From contig CAWJDY010000045.1 of NCBI GenBank assembly GCA_963841705.1, forward strand, positions 62,001 through 126,000: a DNA stretch of 64,000 bases, read 5' to 3'. Position 1 is the first letter of the stretch. The number at the start of each line of letters is the position of its first letter. This document shows, in pieces, positions 42,954-51,877 of this stretch. Under the pieces are notes generated by a model. It saw only the letters and a program-made list of their open reading frames with translations, made no database searches and was not told where the DNA came from. Source of the stretch: VAZQ01 sp963841705 (lineage in GTDB: Bacteria; Pseudomonadota; Alphaproteobacteria; Rhizobiales; Xanthobacteraceae). Both the position numbers and the translations under genes were made by a program.

Positions 42954-44672
42954 CTACAGCAGCGGTCCGGGACTCTTTCTGTAGCGGTTGGCTATGGCGT
43001 CGGCGCTCATATACGCGAGGGCCTGTATGGTCAGAGTGGGATTGAATCCGCTCATGGTCGGGAAAGTGGAGCTGCCGATCACGAAAAGATTCGGAATATC
43101 CCAGGACTGGCCATAACGATTGACGACCGAAGTCTTGGGATCGTTCCCCATGCGTGTGCCCCCTTCATGATGGGCGCCGGGGGCACCTGGTCCCCGCGGA
43201 GCTCGCCACACCTGCGTGGCTCCCATAGTACGCCCGATCTCCTCCATTTTGGCCAGCATGTATTCAGTCCGGGCCACTTCATTTGGCCGCCGCCAGTCGT
43301 AGGTGATGCGGGGTGCAGGCAGACCCCAGGCATCGCGCACATTGGGATCGAGGTCGATCGTCTGGTCCGCATAGGGGAGATTTTCCGTCTGCGCGACCAT
43401 GGAGGTGTGTCGCGTGAAGGATTTCGCCAGAAAGTCGCGGTAGCGGGCACCCCAGGACGGAACACCGGGCGGCGGTACTGCAGTGGTCAGCCCTATCGGG
43501 CCGCCTTGGAGGTTTACGGTATCGATCGAGATCTGCGAGCCGCGGATGAAGTTCAATCCATTGTGATCGAAGTTCGCGCCGTTGAAGTCGTCGATGCTGT
43601 GCTTCTGCGCACTCGGCCCCATGTACACATTGATGTGCCGATCATCGAACGTGAGATACACCCTCGCCATCATGTGGGCCATCACATGCTTGCCCACCTG
43701 TCCGCTCGAGTTCGCGAGACCGGTTGGGAACTTGTCCGTCTTGGACAGGAGCAGCAGGCGCGTGTTGTCGTAGATAAAGGGGGTGAGGATGACGAGCTCA
43801 GCTTCGACGGTGTTGTCGGAGCCGTCCGGCCCGTAGTAGCTCACGCCGGTTGCACGTCCGCTGTTGTCGCTGTTCACGCGGTAGCACATTGTTCCGGTGA
43901 TCAGCTTGAAGTTTCCGGTGGCATCGGCCTCAGGAAGCTTGGTGACGAGGATCGACGACTTTGCGCCGACATGGCAGCCGAATGCCTGGCAGAAGCCGCA
44001 GTAGGTGCAGGCTGGCCGCCCATTATACGGCTGTGACACAATCGCCCGCGGTGTTGGAAACGGGTGATAGCCGAGCTTCTGCGCGGCGGCGTGGAACCAG
44101 ATGCCCGCTTGATCGTCAAGCAACGGGGGCAAAGGATATTCGCGATTACGAGGGGCTTCGAACACGTTGCCGCCATCGATCTTACGACCCTGCACATTCC
44201 CGGCCTTCCCCGAGACGCCCAACTCGTATTCGGCGCGATCGTAGTAAGGTTCAAGGTCCGCGTAGCTCAACGGCCAGTCCGCAAGGGATGAATCCGCCGG
44301 GATGGCTGCGGCTCCGTAACGCTCGACGGTATGCGAGCGCGCCCGGAAGTCGTCTTCGTGCATGCGCCAGGATACCGCGCCATAGTGGACGGTGCCGCCT
44401 CCCGCCTGATTGCCATAGTTCTGGACCGGGATGGGTGTGGCCCGCGCGTCGGGGTTGGGTCGCCAGGTAATGGGCTGGCGTTTGACGTTGGGGCGCAGAT
44501 CCTGCCTCTGGAAATAACGCAGCTCATCGTGCGGATTGAAGTCTTGCGTGGTAAGTCGAGGCCCGCGCTCGATCCCGATTACTTTCATTCCCGCTTTGCC
44601 GAGTTCGGCGGCCAAGATCCCGCCTGCGGCGCCAACGCCGACAATGACGACATCAGTTTTTTCGGTTGCCAT
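42954..44672 (-). CDS. GMC oxidoreductase (gluconate 2-dehydrogenase large-subunit type)
   Basis: A 572-residue FAD enzyme oxidising alcohols or sugars. FAD site: VIVGVGAAGGILAAELGKAG. Mid region: PACTYCGFCQAFGCHVGAKS, a Cys-rich stretch found in membrane-bound gluconate/sorbitol dehydrogenases. C-terminus: HHEGGTRMGNDPKTSVVNRY, then VIGSSTFPTMSGFNPTLTIQ. It lies 3 bp after the subunit-3 gene. The cytochrome c subunit that usually completes the complex is absent here, so electron transfer must go elsewhere or the subunit lies outside. Confidence 0.88.
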   Translation of the reverse strand: MATEKTDVVIVGVGAAGGILAAELGKAGMKVIGIERGPRLTTQDFNPHDELRYFQRQDLRPNVKRQPITWRPNPDARATPIPVQNYGNQAGGGTVHYGAVSWRMHEDDFRARSHTVERYGAAAIPADSSLADWPLSYADLEPYYDRAEYELGVSGKAGNVQGRKIDGGNVFEAPRNREYPLPPLLDDQAGIWFHAAAQKLGYHPFPTPRAIVSQPYNGRPACTYCGFCQAFGCHVGAKSSILVTKLPEADATGNFKLITGTMCYRVNSDNSGRATGVSYYGPDGSDNTVEAELVILTPFIYDNTRLLLLSKTDKFPTGLANSSGQVGKHVMAHMMARVYLTFDDRHINVYMGPSAQKHSIDDFNGANFDHNGLNFIRGSQISIDTVNLQGGPIGLTTAVPPPGVPSWGARYRDFLAKSFTRHTSMVAQTENLPYADQTIDLDPNVRDAWGLPAPRITYDWRRPNEVARTEYMLAKMEEIGRTMGATQVWRAPRGPGAPGAHHEGGTRMGNDPKTSVVNRYGQSWDIPNLFVIGSSTFPTMSGFNPTLTIQALAYMSADAIANRYRKSPGPLL

Positions 44673-44675
44673 GGC

Positions 44676-45353
44676 TCACCCCTTGCTCAATGGGGCCTGC
44701 GCCTGCAGGCCAATGATCATAGAACCGGCGAAGGCATCCTTGCTTCCCAGATCCTCGGGGGAGAACACGGGCTGCGCGCCGGGGAAGCCCACGAGACGCC
44801 AGCCAGCGAAGTCCTTGTTGCCGCCGTAAATGGGATCGGCAAACATTCCTTCCATCGTGTGGGTGCGCACGGTGTTGAAGAACACCGGGCCTGACGGCCA
44901 TGTGAACGCCGTCGCCTTGCCCTGCTCCAGCGCCGTGATCACCGCGTCCTGCTGTACCGCGTCTAGCTGCGCAAACGGCTTCTTGTATGTTTCGCGGCAG
45001 TGCGCATCGAGCGCCGCCAATCCTCGCCGATAGAAATACTGCAGGTCGGCGTAGGCCCCCGCGAGGGCCAAATCGATATAGTTGAGCACGCCGGCATCGC
45101 GAGCCCCCGGCTTGCCCGGTTCGCCGGGCATGAGCCGCTCGGTGAAAGCCGAAATGGTAGCGGCATCGTCCTGGTTGAGGAACGCGCCTTGTCCCCCGCC
45201 ATGCCCGTGTGCCTGCGCCGTTGTGCCGGTGTCGTGATGCTGCCCGTGTGTCTCTGCGCGACTTTGAGGGACAAAACCGACGCCGGCGACAGCGCCTGCC
45301 CCCAGCGCCGCGCCCTTGAGGAACGCGCGGCGAGCTTCGTCATGCTTGCTCAT
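44676..45353 (-). CDS. Gluconate 2-dehydrogenase subunit 3-like protein
   Basis: A 225-residue periplasmic subunit with a Tat leader (EARRAFLKGAALGAGAVAGV). The mature domain includes FLNQDDAATISAFTERLMPG and the subunit-3 core YIDLALAGAYADLQYFYRRG, ending GDPIYGGNKDFAGWRLVGFP. Through its Tat signal it would carry the folded flavoprotein partner across the membrane. It is the first gene of the pair. Confidence 0.85.
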   Translation of the reverse strand: MSKHDEARRAFLKGAALGAGAVAGVGFVPQSRAETHGQHHDTGTTAQAHGHGGGQGAFLNQDDAATISAFTERLMPGEPGKPGARDAGVLNYIDLALAGAYADLQYFYRRGLAALDAHCRETYKKPFAQLDAVQQDAVITALEQGKATAFTWPSGPVFFNTVRTHTMEGMFADPIYGGNKDFAGWRLVGFPGAQPVFSPEDLGSKDAFAGSMIIGLQAQAPLSKG

Positions 45354-45606
45354 GATTTGCTAGGCCCTCCCATATCAGTTTGCTTGCCCGGGCTTCCGCT
45401 CGGGAGGGAGAGCATGCGCCGGTTCGCAGGCAGCGGCAACCTATGAGCCAGCAACATTGACCCATTCGACTTGATAGCGACGCGGCATCTCCCCGGAATG
45501 CGCTTATACCGGTCTGGGTCCGGTCTTCATTCGAGAGCGGCCATAACCCACGTGAGCCGGCACTCACGCTTCGTGCACAATTCCGGACTCACGCAGTGCA
45601 ACAATG

Positions 45607-46590
45607 TTATTCGATCACCTTGTCGGCGCGTAACACGAGCTCGGCTGGAACTTCATACCCGATCGCGATTGCGGCCTTGAGATTAAGGACCAGTTCGAAG
45701 CGGACGGGTTGCTCCACCGGAATGTCGGCAGGGCTGGAGCCGCGCAAGATTTTCACAAGCATTCGGGCGCGCTGACGATACATGTCGCTAAAGCGCGGAC
45801 CGTACCCGGCAAGCGCACCCCCTTCTGCCGTGTCCGGCCATTGGAAAATCGCCGGCAGACGCACAACTGCGATGCGATCCAAGACGAGCCGGTTTGTCTG
45901 CGTGCCCGGAACCGAGAACAGCGGCGATGCCAGAAAGTTCAGTGCTTTCGCACTCGATGCCTTCGCAGCGTCGATCGCGGATATGATCTCTTCTGGCCTA
46001 CCAATGCTGAAAGTTAAGAGCTCGACGCCGCGCGACCGCGCTGCTGATTGCAATGTCTGAAGGTGGTGCGGCGGGGTAGCATTGGAATCCGCCATTGCCG
46101 CTATTCGGCGCGCGTCCGGCACCGCCCGAATCAAAATTTCCAGCCGCTTGCCGTCGAGTTCGGGCGAGAGCAAGCTGATTCCCGTGATGTTGCCGCCCGG
46201 ACGAGCGAATGATGCCACTAAGCCTTCGGCGACCATGTCTTCGGTCATGCCGACGAGCGGGATGGTACGTGTGATGGCCTGAAGCGCGCGCAGCGGAAGC
46301 GCAGGACCTGCGACAATCGCGTCGGGGGACGCCTTGACCAAAGCCGCCGCCAGTTCGGCGAGGTGATCGTTGCCGACCTCGAAGCCGCCCGGAAGCACCA
46401 CGAGATTTTCGCCTTCGATGAACCCATTGAGACGCAGTTCATCGAATAATGCGAGCATGGGTGGCGCCTGGCGTGGCGACGGATTCAGAAAGCCGAGCCG
46501 ATAGGTACGGCCTGGCTCCTGCGCTTGCGTCGCCAGCGGCCATGCGGCTGCTGCACCGCCAAGCAGTGTGATGAACTCGCGTCGCCTCAT
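45607..46590 (-). CDS. PF04392 substrate-binding protein (module copy 1)
   Basis: A 327-residue periplasmic binding protein. The leader is MRRREFITLLGGAAAAWPLA then TQAQ. The fold includes YRLGFLNPSPRQAPPMLALF, VASFARPGGNITGISLLSPE and the C-terminal VLNLKAAIAIGYEVPAELVL, RADKVIE. ATG 46590 has GGGAG upstream. The longer frame to 46935 is rejected. It is divergent from a tyrosine recombinase gene 236 bp away. The same arrangement, with a homologous spacer, occurs at 48117-49643. Confidence 0.85.
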   Translation of the reverse strand: MRRREFITLLGGAAAAWPLATQAQEPGRTYRLGFLNPSPRQAPPMLALFDELRLNGFIEGENLVVLPGGFEVGNDHLAELAAALVKASPDAIVAGPALPLRALQAITRTIPLVGMTEDMVAEGLVASFARPGGNITGISLLSPELDGKRLEILIRAVPDARRIAAMADSNATPPHHLQTLQSAARSRGVELLTFSIGRPEEIISAIDAAKASSAKALNFLASPLFSVPGTQTNRLVLDRIAVVRLPAIFQWPDTAEGGALAGYGPRFSDMYRQRARMLVKILRGSSPADIPVEQPVRFELVLNLKAAIAIGYEVPAELVLRADKVIE

Positions 46591-46826
46591 ATCGGCTCCC
46601 ACGCTCAGGAGACAGGATAGTATCCACTGAAACAGGAACTTTGACAGGGGCTGAAAACTATTGCCGCAGTGCACGGCTAATGTCTCAGTTGGGTCATTCT
46701 GTGCCGTAGAACCCTCCCAGCGAGCATCCATTAACGGCCGGAGTGGTCCGAAACCCGACGTAATTTCAATATCCTCCGGCCCTTGGGAGATCATGGTCAT
46801 CCTCTCAGTAACCAAGGAGTATGACC

Positions 46827-47462
46827 ATGCGAGACCACGAAAATCACTCGCTAACCGCCCCCCAGCCGGCGGCTTGGAACAAGGGCAAGTTGATCGGCGC
46901 AAAACCGCCTCTCCGCCCAAAGCATGTCTGGTCAATCCGTACCAAGTTGCAAATCGAGGGGCGAACCCGCGATTTGGCGATGTTCAATGTGGCCATCGAC
47001 AGCAAACTACGCGGCAGCGATGTCGTCGCCCTCAAGGTCGAGGACGTGGCTCCGAACGGATATGCAGTGGATCGGGCGACCGTGCGTCAAAAGAAGACCG
47101 GACAGCCTGTCAGGTTCGAATTGACAGAGCAGACCCGGCAAGGCATCGACGAGTATTTACGAACCACCAGCAGGAAGCCCGGTGATTTTCTATTCCCAAG
47201 TCGTCGCAACCGGGACCGGTCCATTTCGACCCGGCAGTACGCACGGCTTGTGTCCAACTGGATCACGAGCATCGGGCTGGATGCAAACCGCTTCGGCACG
47301 CACTCGCTGCGGCGGACCAAGGCGACCCTGATCTATCGCCGCACAGGAAACCTGCGTGCGGTCCAACTTTTGCTCGGCCATCGCAAAATTGAAAGCACCG
47401 TCAGGTATCTTGGCATCGAGGTTGACGATGCTCTTGCCATAGCCGAACAAGTTGATGTGTGA
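46827..47462 (+). CDS. Compact tyrosine recombinase (module copy 1)
   Basis: A 211-residue site-specific recombinase consisting almost only of the catalytic domain. Catalytic residues are visible: R62 (DSKLRGSDVVALKVEDV), K90 (VRQKKTGQPV), H159 and R162 (GTHSLRRTKA), H185 (LLLGHRKIES) and nucleophile Y194 (TVRYLGIE). The N-terminal core-binding domain is nearly absent (only about 45 residues with AWNKGKLIGAKPPLRPKHVW). AGGAG spacing favours ATG 46827 over 46821. The module partner is the divergent PF04392 gene. A truncated second copy is at 49334. Confidence 0.88.
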   Translation: MRDHENHSLTAPQPAAWNKGKLIGAKPPLRPKHVWSIRTKLQIEGRTRDLAMFNVAIDSKLRGSDVVALKVEDVAPNGYAVDRATVRQKKTGQPVRFELTEQTRQGIDEYLRTTSRKPGDFLFPSRRNRDRSISTRQYARLVSNWITSIGLDANRFGTHSLRRTKATLIYRRTGNLRAVQLLLGHRKIESTVRYLGIEVDDALAIAEQVDV

Positions 47463-47469
47463 AGGACCT

Positions 47470-47492
47470 GGGCAGAGCGGGTCGCTCTGCCC
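47470..47492 (+). terminator. Terminator of the recombinase gene
   Basis: GGGCAGAGC, 5-base loop, GCTCTGCCC, then TTTGCTTG, eight bases after the stop. Confidence 0.7.
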
Positions 47493-47624
47493 TTTGCTTG
47501 GTAGGCGCCGGTTTGGGCGCGTCGGGCTTCAATGCTACACCAGCACTTCCAAAAAGACGCCTTAGGTCTTCTGGCAATCGTGATAGGATTGAAACGAGAC
47601 GCAACGAACTAGGACCGCAACTCA

Positions 47625-47987
47625 GTGAGACTGCACGCCAATCACGTATCTGTTGGAGAGGCTGGCGGCGAGTATTTCGAGGTCTCGTTCCATAGCGACG
47701 CCCCTACCGGGAATAATCTTGATCTGTCGGGGGCCGATAAGCCCTATCTTCTCGTTCAGCGTCAGTTTGAGGACGATGATGGCGGTGTCTGCTATTTGGA
47801 GACTCATGATCACGATACGTACTCTGGCCATTTCCGGCTGCGACTCATTGAATTCACACCCACACGTCTCGCCTTCGAGATTGCCAGGCCACTCAATAAA
47901 TACGTGGAAGTGACCTATGAGCTACCTCCAAAGCAATTTCGTGAAGTGCGGCGCATATTGAACATTATTTTTGGCGTGCCAGGCTGA
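47625..47987 (+). CDS. Protein of unknown function
   Basis: A 120-residue soluble protein, probably beta-rich. It includes GEYFEVSFHSDAPTGNNLDL, an acidic segment QRQFEDDDGGVCYLETHDHD, RLRLIEFTPTRLAFEIARPL, and a helical end (FREVRRILNIIFGVPG). The HDHDTYSGH cluster could bind metal. No family was recognised. Codon use and composition look like a true gene. It lies between the two binding-protein/recombinase modules and may be cargo. Confidence 0.6.
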   Translation: MRLHANHVSVGEAGGEYFEVSFHSDAPTGNNLDLSGADKPYLLVQRQFEDDDGGVCYLETHDHDTYSGHFRLRLIEFTPTRLAFEIARPLNKYVEVTYELPPKQFREVRRILNIIFGVPG

Positions 47988-48116
47988 GCCGCGGCCGGCA
48001 GGATGTTGTTGGAAAACGATGGTCCGCTTACCCTCCAAGACTCTCCGTGATCGCGGACATGGCGGCGCAGCCAGGTCGTGCCACAAGCCGACATATGCAG
48101 TGCAGCAACAAGAAGC

Positions 48117-49091
48117 CTACTCGACCACCTCGTCGGCGCGACCCGATATTGGAAGTGGGACAGTGAGGCCGAGCGCCTTGGCGGTCTTGAGGTTCAGGAA
48201 CAGTTCAACTTTCGTGCCCTGCTGGACTGGCAGCTCGCCGGGCTTCGCACCTTTAAGAATACGGGCGGCGTAAACGCCGACCAGACGGTAAGCGTCAGGT
48301 TGGTTGCCTCCATAGCTCATCAGACCGCCGCCCGCGACGAACTCGCGGGTTTCGAACACCGCCGGCACCGCGTGGCGGACGGTCAGTGCGGCGAGTTGTT
48401 CGCTTCTACTCACGAAGAATAAATCGGGACCGATCACGAGCCCACCCGCCTGCAATTGGATCATGTTTGCGAACACCGCATCGAAGTCGCGCTCGGTGCT
48501 CGCGTGCAGGACATGGAGCTGCAGGCCAAGTGCATGGGCTGCCGCCCGCACGCTTCTCGTATTTGCTTCGGCAAGAGCGGGATCGGTCGGGTTGACGAGG
48601 AGCGCAATGACGCTCGCGGTAGGAACCAGCTCATGCACCAGTTCCAGCCGCTTCGGCCCTACCTCGTCGTTTAACTGGGTCAAGCCGGTCATGTTACCGC
48701 CCGGTCGGTTAAGGCTGGTCACGAGTCCAAGCTTGATCGGGTCGCCGCCCGTCTGGAAGACGATTGGAATGACGGCGGTCGCAGCTTTGGCTGCGAGTGC
48801 TGCGGGGGTGGTAATCGCTGTGATCACGGTCACTTGTCGGCGCACAAGATCAGCCGCCATCCCCGGCAGACGATCATATCAACTCTCCGCCCATCGATAT
48901 TCGATCTTGACGTTATGGTCCTCGATGTAGCCAGTTTCGCTCAAGCCTTGCCGAAACGGAGCTAATACACGTGCCTGCGCCGCGCCGCCATACATGAATC
49001 CGATCACGGGCATCGCCGGCTGCTGCGCCCGCGCCGCGAGCGGCCAAGCCGCCGCGCCGCCAAGGAGCGTGATGAACTCGCGTCGCCGCAT
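48117..49091 (-). pseudogene. PF04392 substrate-binding protein with in-frame stop (module copy 2)
   Basis: A gene of about 324 codons. The leader MRRREFITLLGGAAAWPLAA starts at ATG 49091. The mature front half reads PVIGFMYGGAAQARVLAPFR and KIEYRWAES. An in-frame TGA (48879-48881) interrupts it. The same frame then continues YDRLPGMAADLVRRQVTVIT to the normal end ADEVVE at 48117. The stop is a single nonsense change rather than a shift, so decay is recent. The protein differs from copy 1, although the upstream region is shared. Confidence 0.8.
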
Positions 49092-49192
49092 ATCGGCTCC
49101 CAAGCTCAGGAGCGAGCATTGTATCCGCTGAGGCAGATACTTTGACAGGGGGCTGAAAACCATTGGTGCAGTGCACAGCCAATGTCGCAGTT

Positions 49193-49203
49193 GGGTCAAA
49201 AGC
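49193..49203 (+). repeat. GGGTCAAAAGC motif
   Basis: Third copy of a short motif also at 13936 and 14668. A variant GGGTCATTC stands at the same place in module copy 1 (about 46691). Confidence 0.4.
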
Positions 49204-49333
49204 AGCGACCCCGATCGGCCCAGAACCCGAGCCTATGTCTGCACCACTCCCGAAAGCTACCGTAATTCAGCGGATCAGGCATCCGGCGCACCATGTCTTC
49301 CTCACTTAACCCAAAGGAGGATGACCATGGACG

Positions 49334-49643
49334 ATGACAACTCAATCCTACCCCCCACCGAAGCGCACGCCCTGGAACAAGGGGAAGCTGATCGGGGAAA
49401 AACCGCCGCTGTTGGCAAGGCACGTCTGGTCCATTCGGACGAAGCTTCAAATCGAAAGGCGAGCCCGCGAGTTGGCAATGTTCAATCTCGCCATGGATAG
49501 CAAGCCGCGAGGCTGCGATGTCGTCGCGATGAGGGTCGAAGACGTTGCCCCGAACGGACACCCGCTCGCTCGTGCGACGGCGCGCCAGAGAAAGACCGGG
49601 CGTCCAAACCGCTTCGAGTTGACGGAGCAGACGCGCGAGGCCG
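49334..49643 (+). pseudogene. Tyrosine recombinase, truncated (module copy 2)
   Basis: The first 100 or so codons align with the recombinase at 46827 (TPWNKGKLIGEKPPLLARHV, then SIRTKLQIERRARELAMFN and RFELTEQTRE). The catalytic Arg (SKPRGCDVV) and Lys (RQRKTGRPN) remain. The HxxR box, second His and Tyr nucleophile are gone because the sequence switches at 49644 to the MEPARHKRLRA repeat. The ATG used by copy 1 is out of frame here (49327). The gene is inactive. Confidence 0.8.
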
Positions 49644-49646
49644 CCG

Positions 49647-49847
49647 ATGGAGCCAGCCCGGCATAAGCGCTTGAGAGCGCAGCAAGAACGCCGCAATGAA
49701 ACGCACACCCATTACCTGTGGAGGAACGCAGGCGAAAGTCTCGAGGACGTGCGAGAGCGTTTTCGCCGGATGGTCGAGGTGGGACGCGCCGATGAGAACG
49801 ACGACTACATCATCTTTCGGAGTGGTGATCGCGACGTTGCGCCATGA
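49647..49847 (+). CDS. Small protein of unknown function
   Basis: A 66-residue basic protein (MEPARHKRLRAQQERRNETH, then YLWRNAGESLEDVRERFRRM and DENDDYIIFRSGD). The 'WRNAGES-E-VR-R---M' pattern suggests a conserved small protein. Its first 12 codons are repeated exactly after the DUF5681 gene at 40580. It begins exactly where the truncated recombinase ends. Confidence 0.55.
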   Translation: MEPARHKRLRAQQERRNETHTHYLWRNAGESLEDVRERFRRMVEVGRADENDDYIIFRSGDRDVAP

Positions 49848-49857
49848 ATCGCTGGTC

Positions 49858-49902
49858 ATTTCCCTGTTATTTCCCTGTTATTTCCTGTTTTTCCCTGTTC
49901 CT
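49858..49902 (+). repeat. Tandem 11-bp repeats (ATTTCCCTGTT)
   Basis: About four copies of ATTTCCCTGTT, the later ones slightly changed, after the small ORF stop. Confidence 0.6.
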
Positions 49903-50106
49903 GATCCTGCCATTTCGGCATATGTCATTGACGATACTCACTTTTTTTCAGGTTCTGGATTTCGCCCCGCCCCCCTTACAGGGATTTACAGGCAGGGGAA
50001 GGCAAGGGCACCCGCCCAAACAGCGATAACGGGCTGGCACGTCGGAGGCTTGGAGGAGGCTCTTGACTCCCGGCGAAATATGATATCTTTATTATCGTTG
50101 TCCCCC

Positions 50107-50868
50107 ATGCGGCTACATCCGGCTCTTGAGAGCAGCACGCGCGACATCCTGCCGTTTCGCAGCGCGACGCTCTCGACCCGCATCGTGCACGAGGTGCGCG
50201 AGGCCTTGTTTGCCAAGGAGCTTCGCCCCGGCGATTTTCTCGGCACCGAGAAGGAGCTTGCGCAACGCTTCAATGTCAGCCGGATCGTTGCGCGCGACGC
50301 TCTGCGAACCCTGGAGGCGCAGGGCATTGTCGAGATCAAGGTCGGCTCCGGAGGCGGAGCACGTGTCGCCAGCGGCAATGCCCGGCTGTTTGCCGAAGCG
50401 CTTGCGGTTCAACTCGATCTGACCGGGGTGTCGGTCCGCGAGATCATGGAGGCGCAGCGTGCAATCGAATCGCTTGCGGCCGAGCTCGCCGCGATCAATG
50501 CAACCCCCTCTGACCACGCGCGCTTGCGCCAGCTTGTCGCGGAAGCCGAACGCAAGATCGACGACGTGGCGGCTTACACGCGCTGCGGGCGCGAATTCCA
50601 CCTCGCCGTTGCCGAGGCTTCGCACAACCGCGTGCTGGTCGTGCAACTCGTCTCGCTTCAGCACGTCTCCTGGCCGGCACACAACCCGACGCTTACCTCG
50701 GAGGTCGCGCGCCGCATCCTCGATGTCCACAGGCAATTGTCGGACCTTATCGAGACGCGTGACGCTGCCGGCGCCCGCCAACTCATGGACGAGCACGTGC
50801 AGATGATCGCTGCGCGTCGCATCTCGGAGCACCGTGGCCGCGATGCAGCGGCGAGAGCCTGCTGCTGA
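50107..50868 (+). CDS. GntR/FadR-family regulator
   Basis: A 253-residue FadR-subfamily repressor. The winged helix is at about 20-80 (FLGTEKELAQRFNVSRIVAR, DALRTLEAQGIVEIKVGSGG). The C-terminal FCD effector domain (about 95-235) has metal-type His residues (GREFHLAVAEASHN). ATG 50107 gives the normal N-terminus, and the extra open frame upstream from 49696 is repeat DNA. The gene directly downstream (29 bp) encodes a binding-protein-fold protein and is the likely target. Confidence 0.85.
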   Translation: MRLHPALESSTRDILPFRSATLSTRIVHEVREALFAKELRPGDFLGTEKELAQRFNVSRIVARDALRTLEAQGIVEIKVGSGGGARVASGNARLFAEALAVQLDLTGVSVREIMEAQRAIESLAAELAAINATPSDHARLRQLVAEAERKIDDVAAYTRCGREFHLAVAEASHNRVLVVQLVSLQHVSWPAHNPTLTSEVARRILDVHRQLSDLIETRDAAGARQLMDEHVQMIAARRISEHRGRDAAARACC

Positions 50869-50897
50869 GCAAACCGTAACAGAAGGAGGAAGTACCC

Positions 50898-51791
50898 ATG
50901 GCCCAACAAAACCCTGTCACAGACAAATTCATCATCGAGCCGCACTTCCGGCTGCAGGAATGGGTGGCGGAGGAGAAGGGATATTTCACGGATGAAGGGC
51001 TCGACTATGTGTTTCAGGAGCAGATCAAATCGACCGACGGCGCGCACCACTACAAGGGCGACAAGGTCGGCGCGATGCAGTCGTTCGAACGCGGCCGCAC
51101 CTCCGACGTGAGCTGCGCCTGTCATTGGACCGTCGGGGTGGCGGCATCCAAGGGCAAAGGCCGGCTCTATGCCGATGTCTATTCCGTGGCGCCGGCCGGC
51201 GTGTTCGTTCCCGCCGGCTCGCCGGTGAAGACCCCGGAGGATCTCGCGGGGGTTCCGATCGCAGTCGGCTACCAATCCGGAAGCCACTACTCGACCATCC
51301 AGGCGCTCGAGCAGTACATGCCTGCCGACAAGATCAACCTGACCTTTGCCGACGGCATGCTGTTCCACCGTCTTGATCAGCTGATCGAAGGCAAGGCACA
51401 GGCCTCGGCACTCTTCAGCGGGCCCTACTATTTCGCCGAGCAGCTTGGGTTTCGCAAAGTGATCGACACCACGTTCATGATCGCAACGATGGTGACGGGC
51501 AATCCCGATCCGGCCGACTTGCGCAAGTTCTTCCGTGCGCTCAGGCGCGCGCAGCGCGAGATCGATCTGCGACCGGATCGATACACCCATTATTACAAGA
51601 ACGAATTCCCCGAGCGGTACCACGCCATGATGGATACCCGGCGCTGGGGGCCGGGAGAGCGCCTCGTGTTCGAAACCTACACCAAGGAGGTATACGAGGA
51701 GACGTTCCGGTGGATTGTCGACCACGGCATCTTCGCCGAGACCGGGATGGGGACGGGTGATTACGAGCAATCCGTCATCAGGGCCGTGTAG
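50898..51791 (+). CDS. NMT1/SsuA-fold protein without signal peptide
   Basis: A 297-residue protein with the type-II binding-protein fold. Evidence: HFRLQEWVAEEKGYFTDEGL, YADVYSVAPAGVFVPAGSPV, KTPEDLAGVPIAVGYQSGSH. It begins MAQQNPVTDKFIIEPH with no hydrophobic leader and no upstream in-frame leader, so it should stay in the cytoplasm. A good ribosome site (AGGAGG) precedes ATG 50898. No ABC permease or ATPase is near. Proteins of this fold can be enzymes, such as 4,5-dihydroxyphthalate decarboxylase relatives, so an enzymatic role under the GntR regulator is possible. Confidence 0.75.
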   Translation: MAQQNPVTDKFIIEPHFRLQEWVAEEKGYFTDEGLDYVFQEQIKSTDGAHHYKGDKVGAMQSFERGRTSDVSCACHWTVGVAASKGKGRLYADVYSVAPAGVFVPAGSPVKTPEDLAGVPIAVGYQSGSHYSTIQALEQYMPADKINLTFADGMLFHRLDQLIEGKAQASALFSGPYYFAEQLGFRKVIDTTFMIATMVTGNPDPADLRKFFRALRRAQREIDLRPDRYTHYYKNEFPERYHAMMDTRRWGPGERLVFETYTKEVYEETFRWIVDHGIFAETGMGTGDYEQSVIRAV

Positions 51792-51877
51792 GAGACGCGC
51801 CATAGCTGCGCCTGCAAGGGTCTCCGAGGCGAATGCGGGCGCCTGTCAAAGGCGGGCACAGATCGCGCCGGATCGTT

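Noticed and set aside
49171..49500. Alternate plus-strand frame using the ATG at 49327
   Set aside because: It loses all recombinase similarity. The recombinase remnant is in the 49334 frame.
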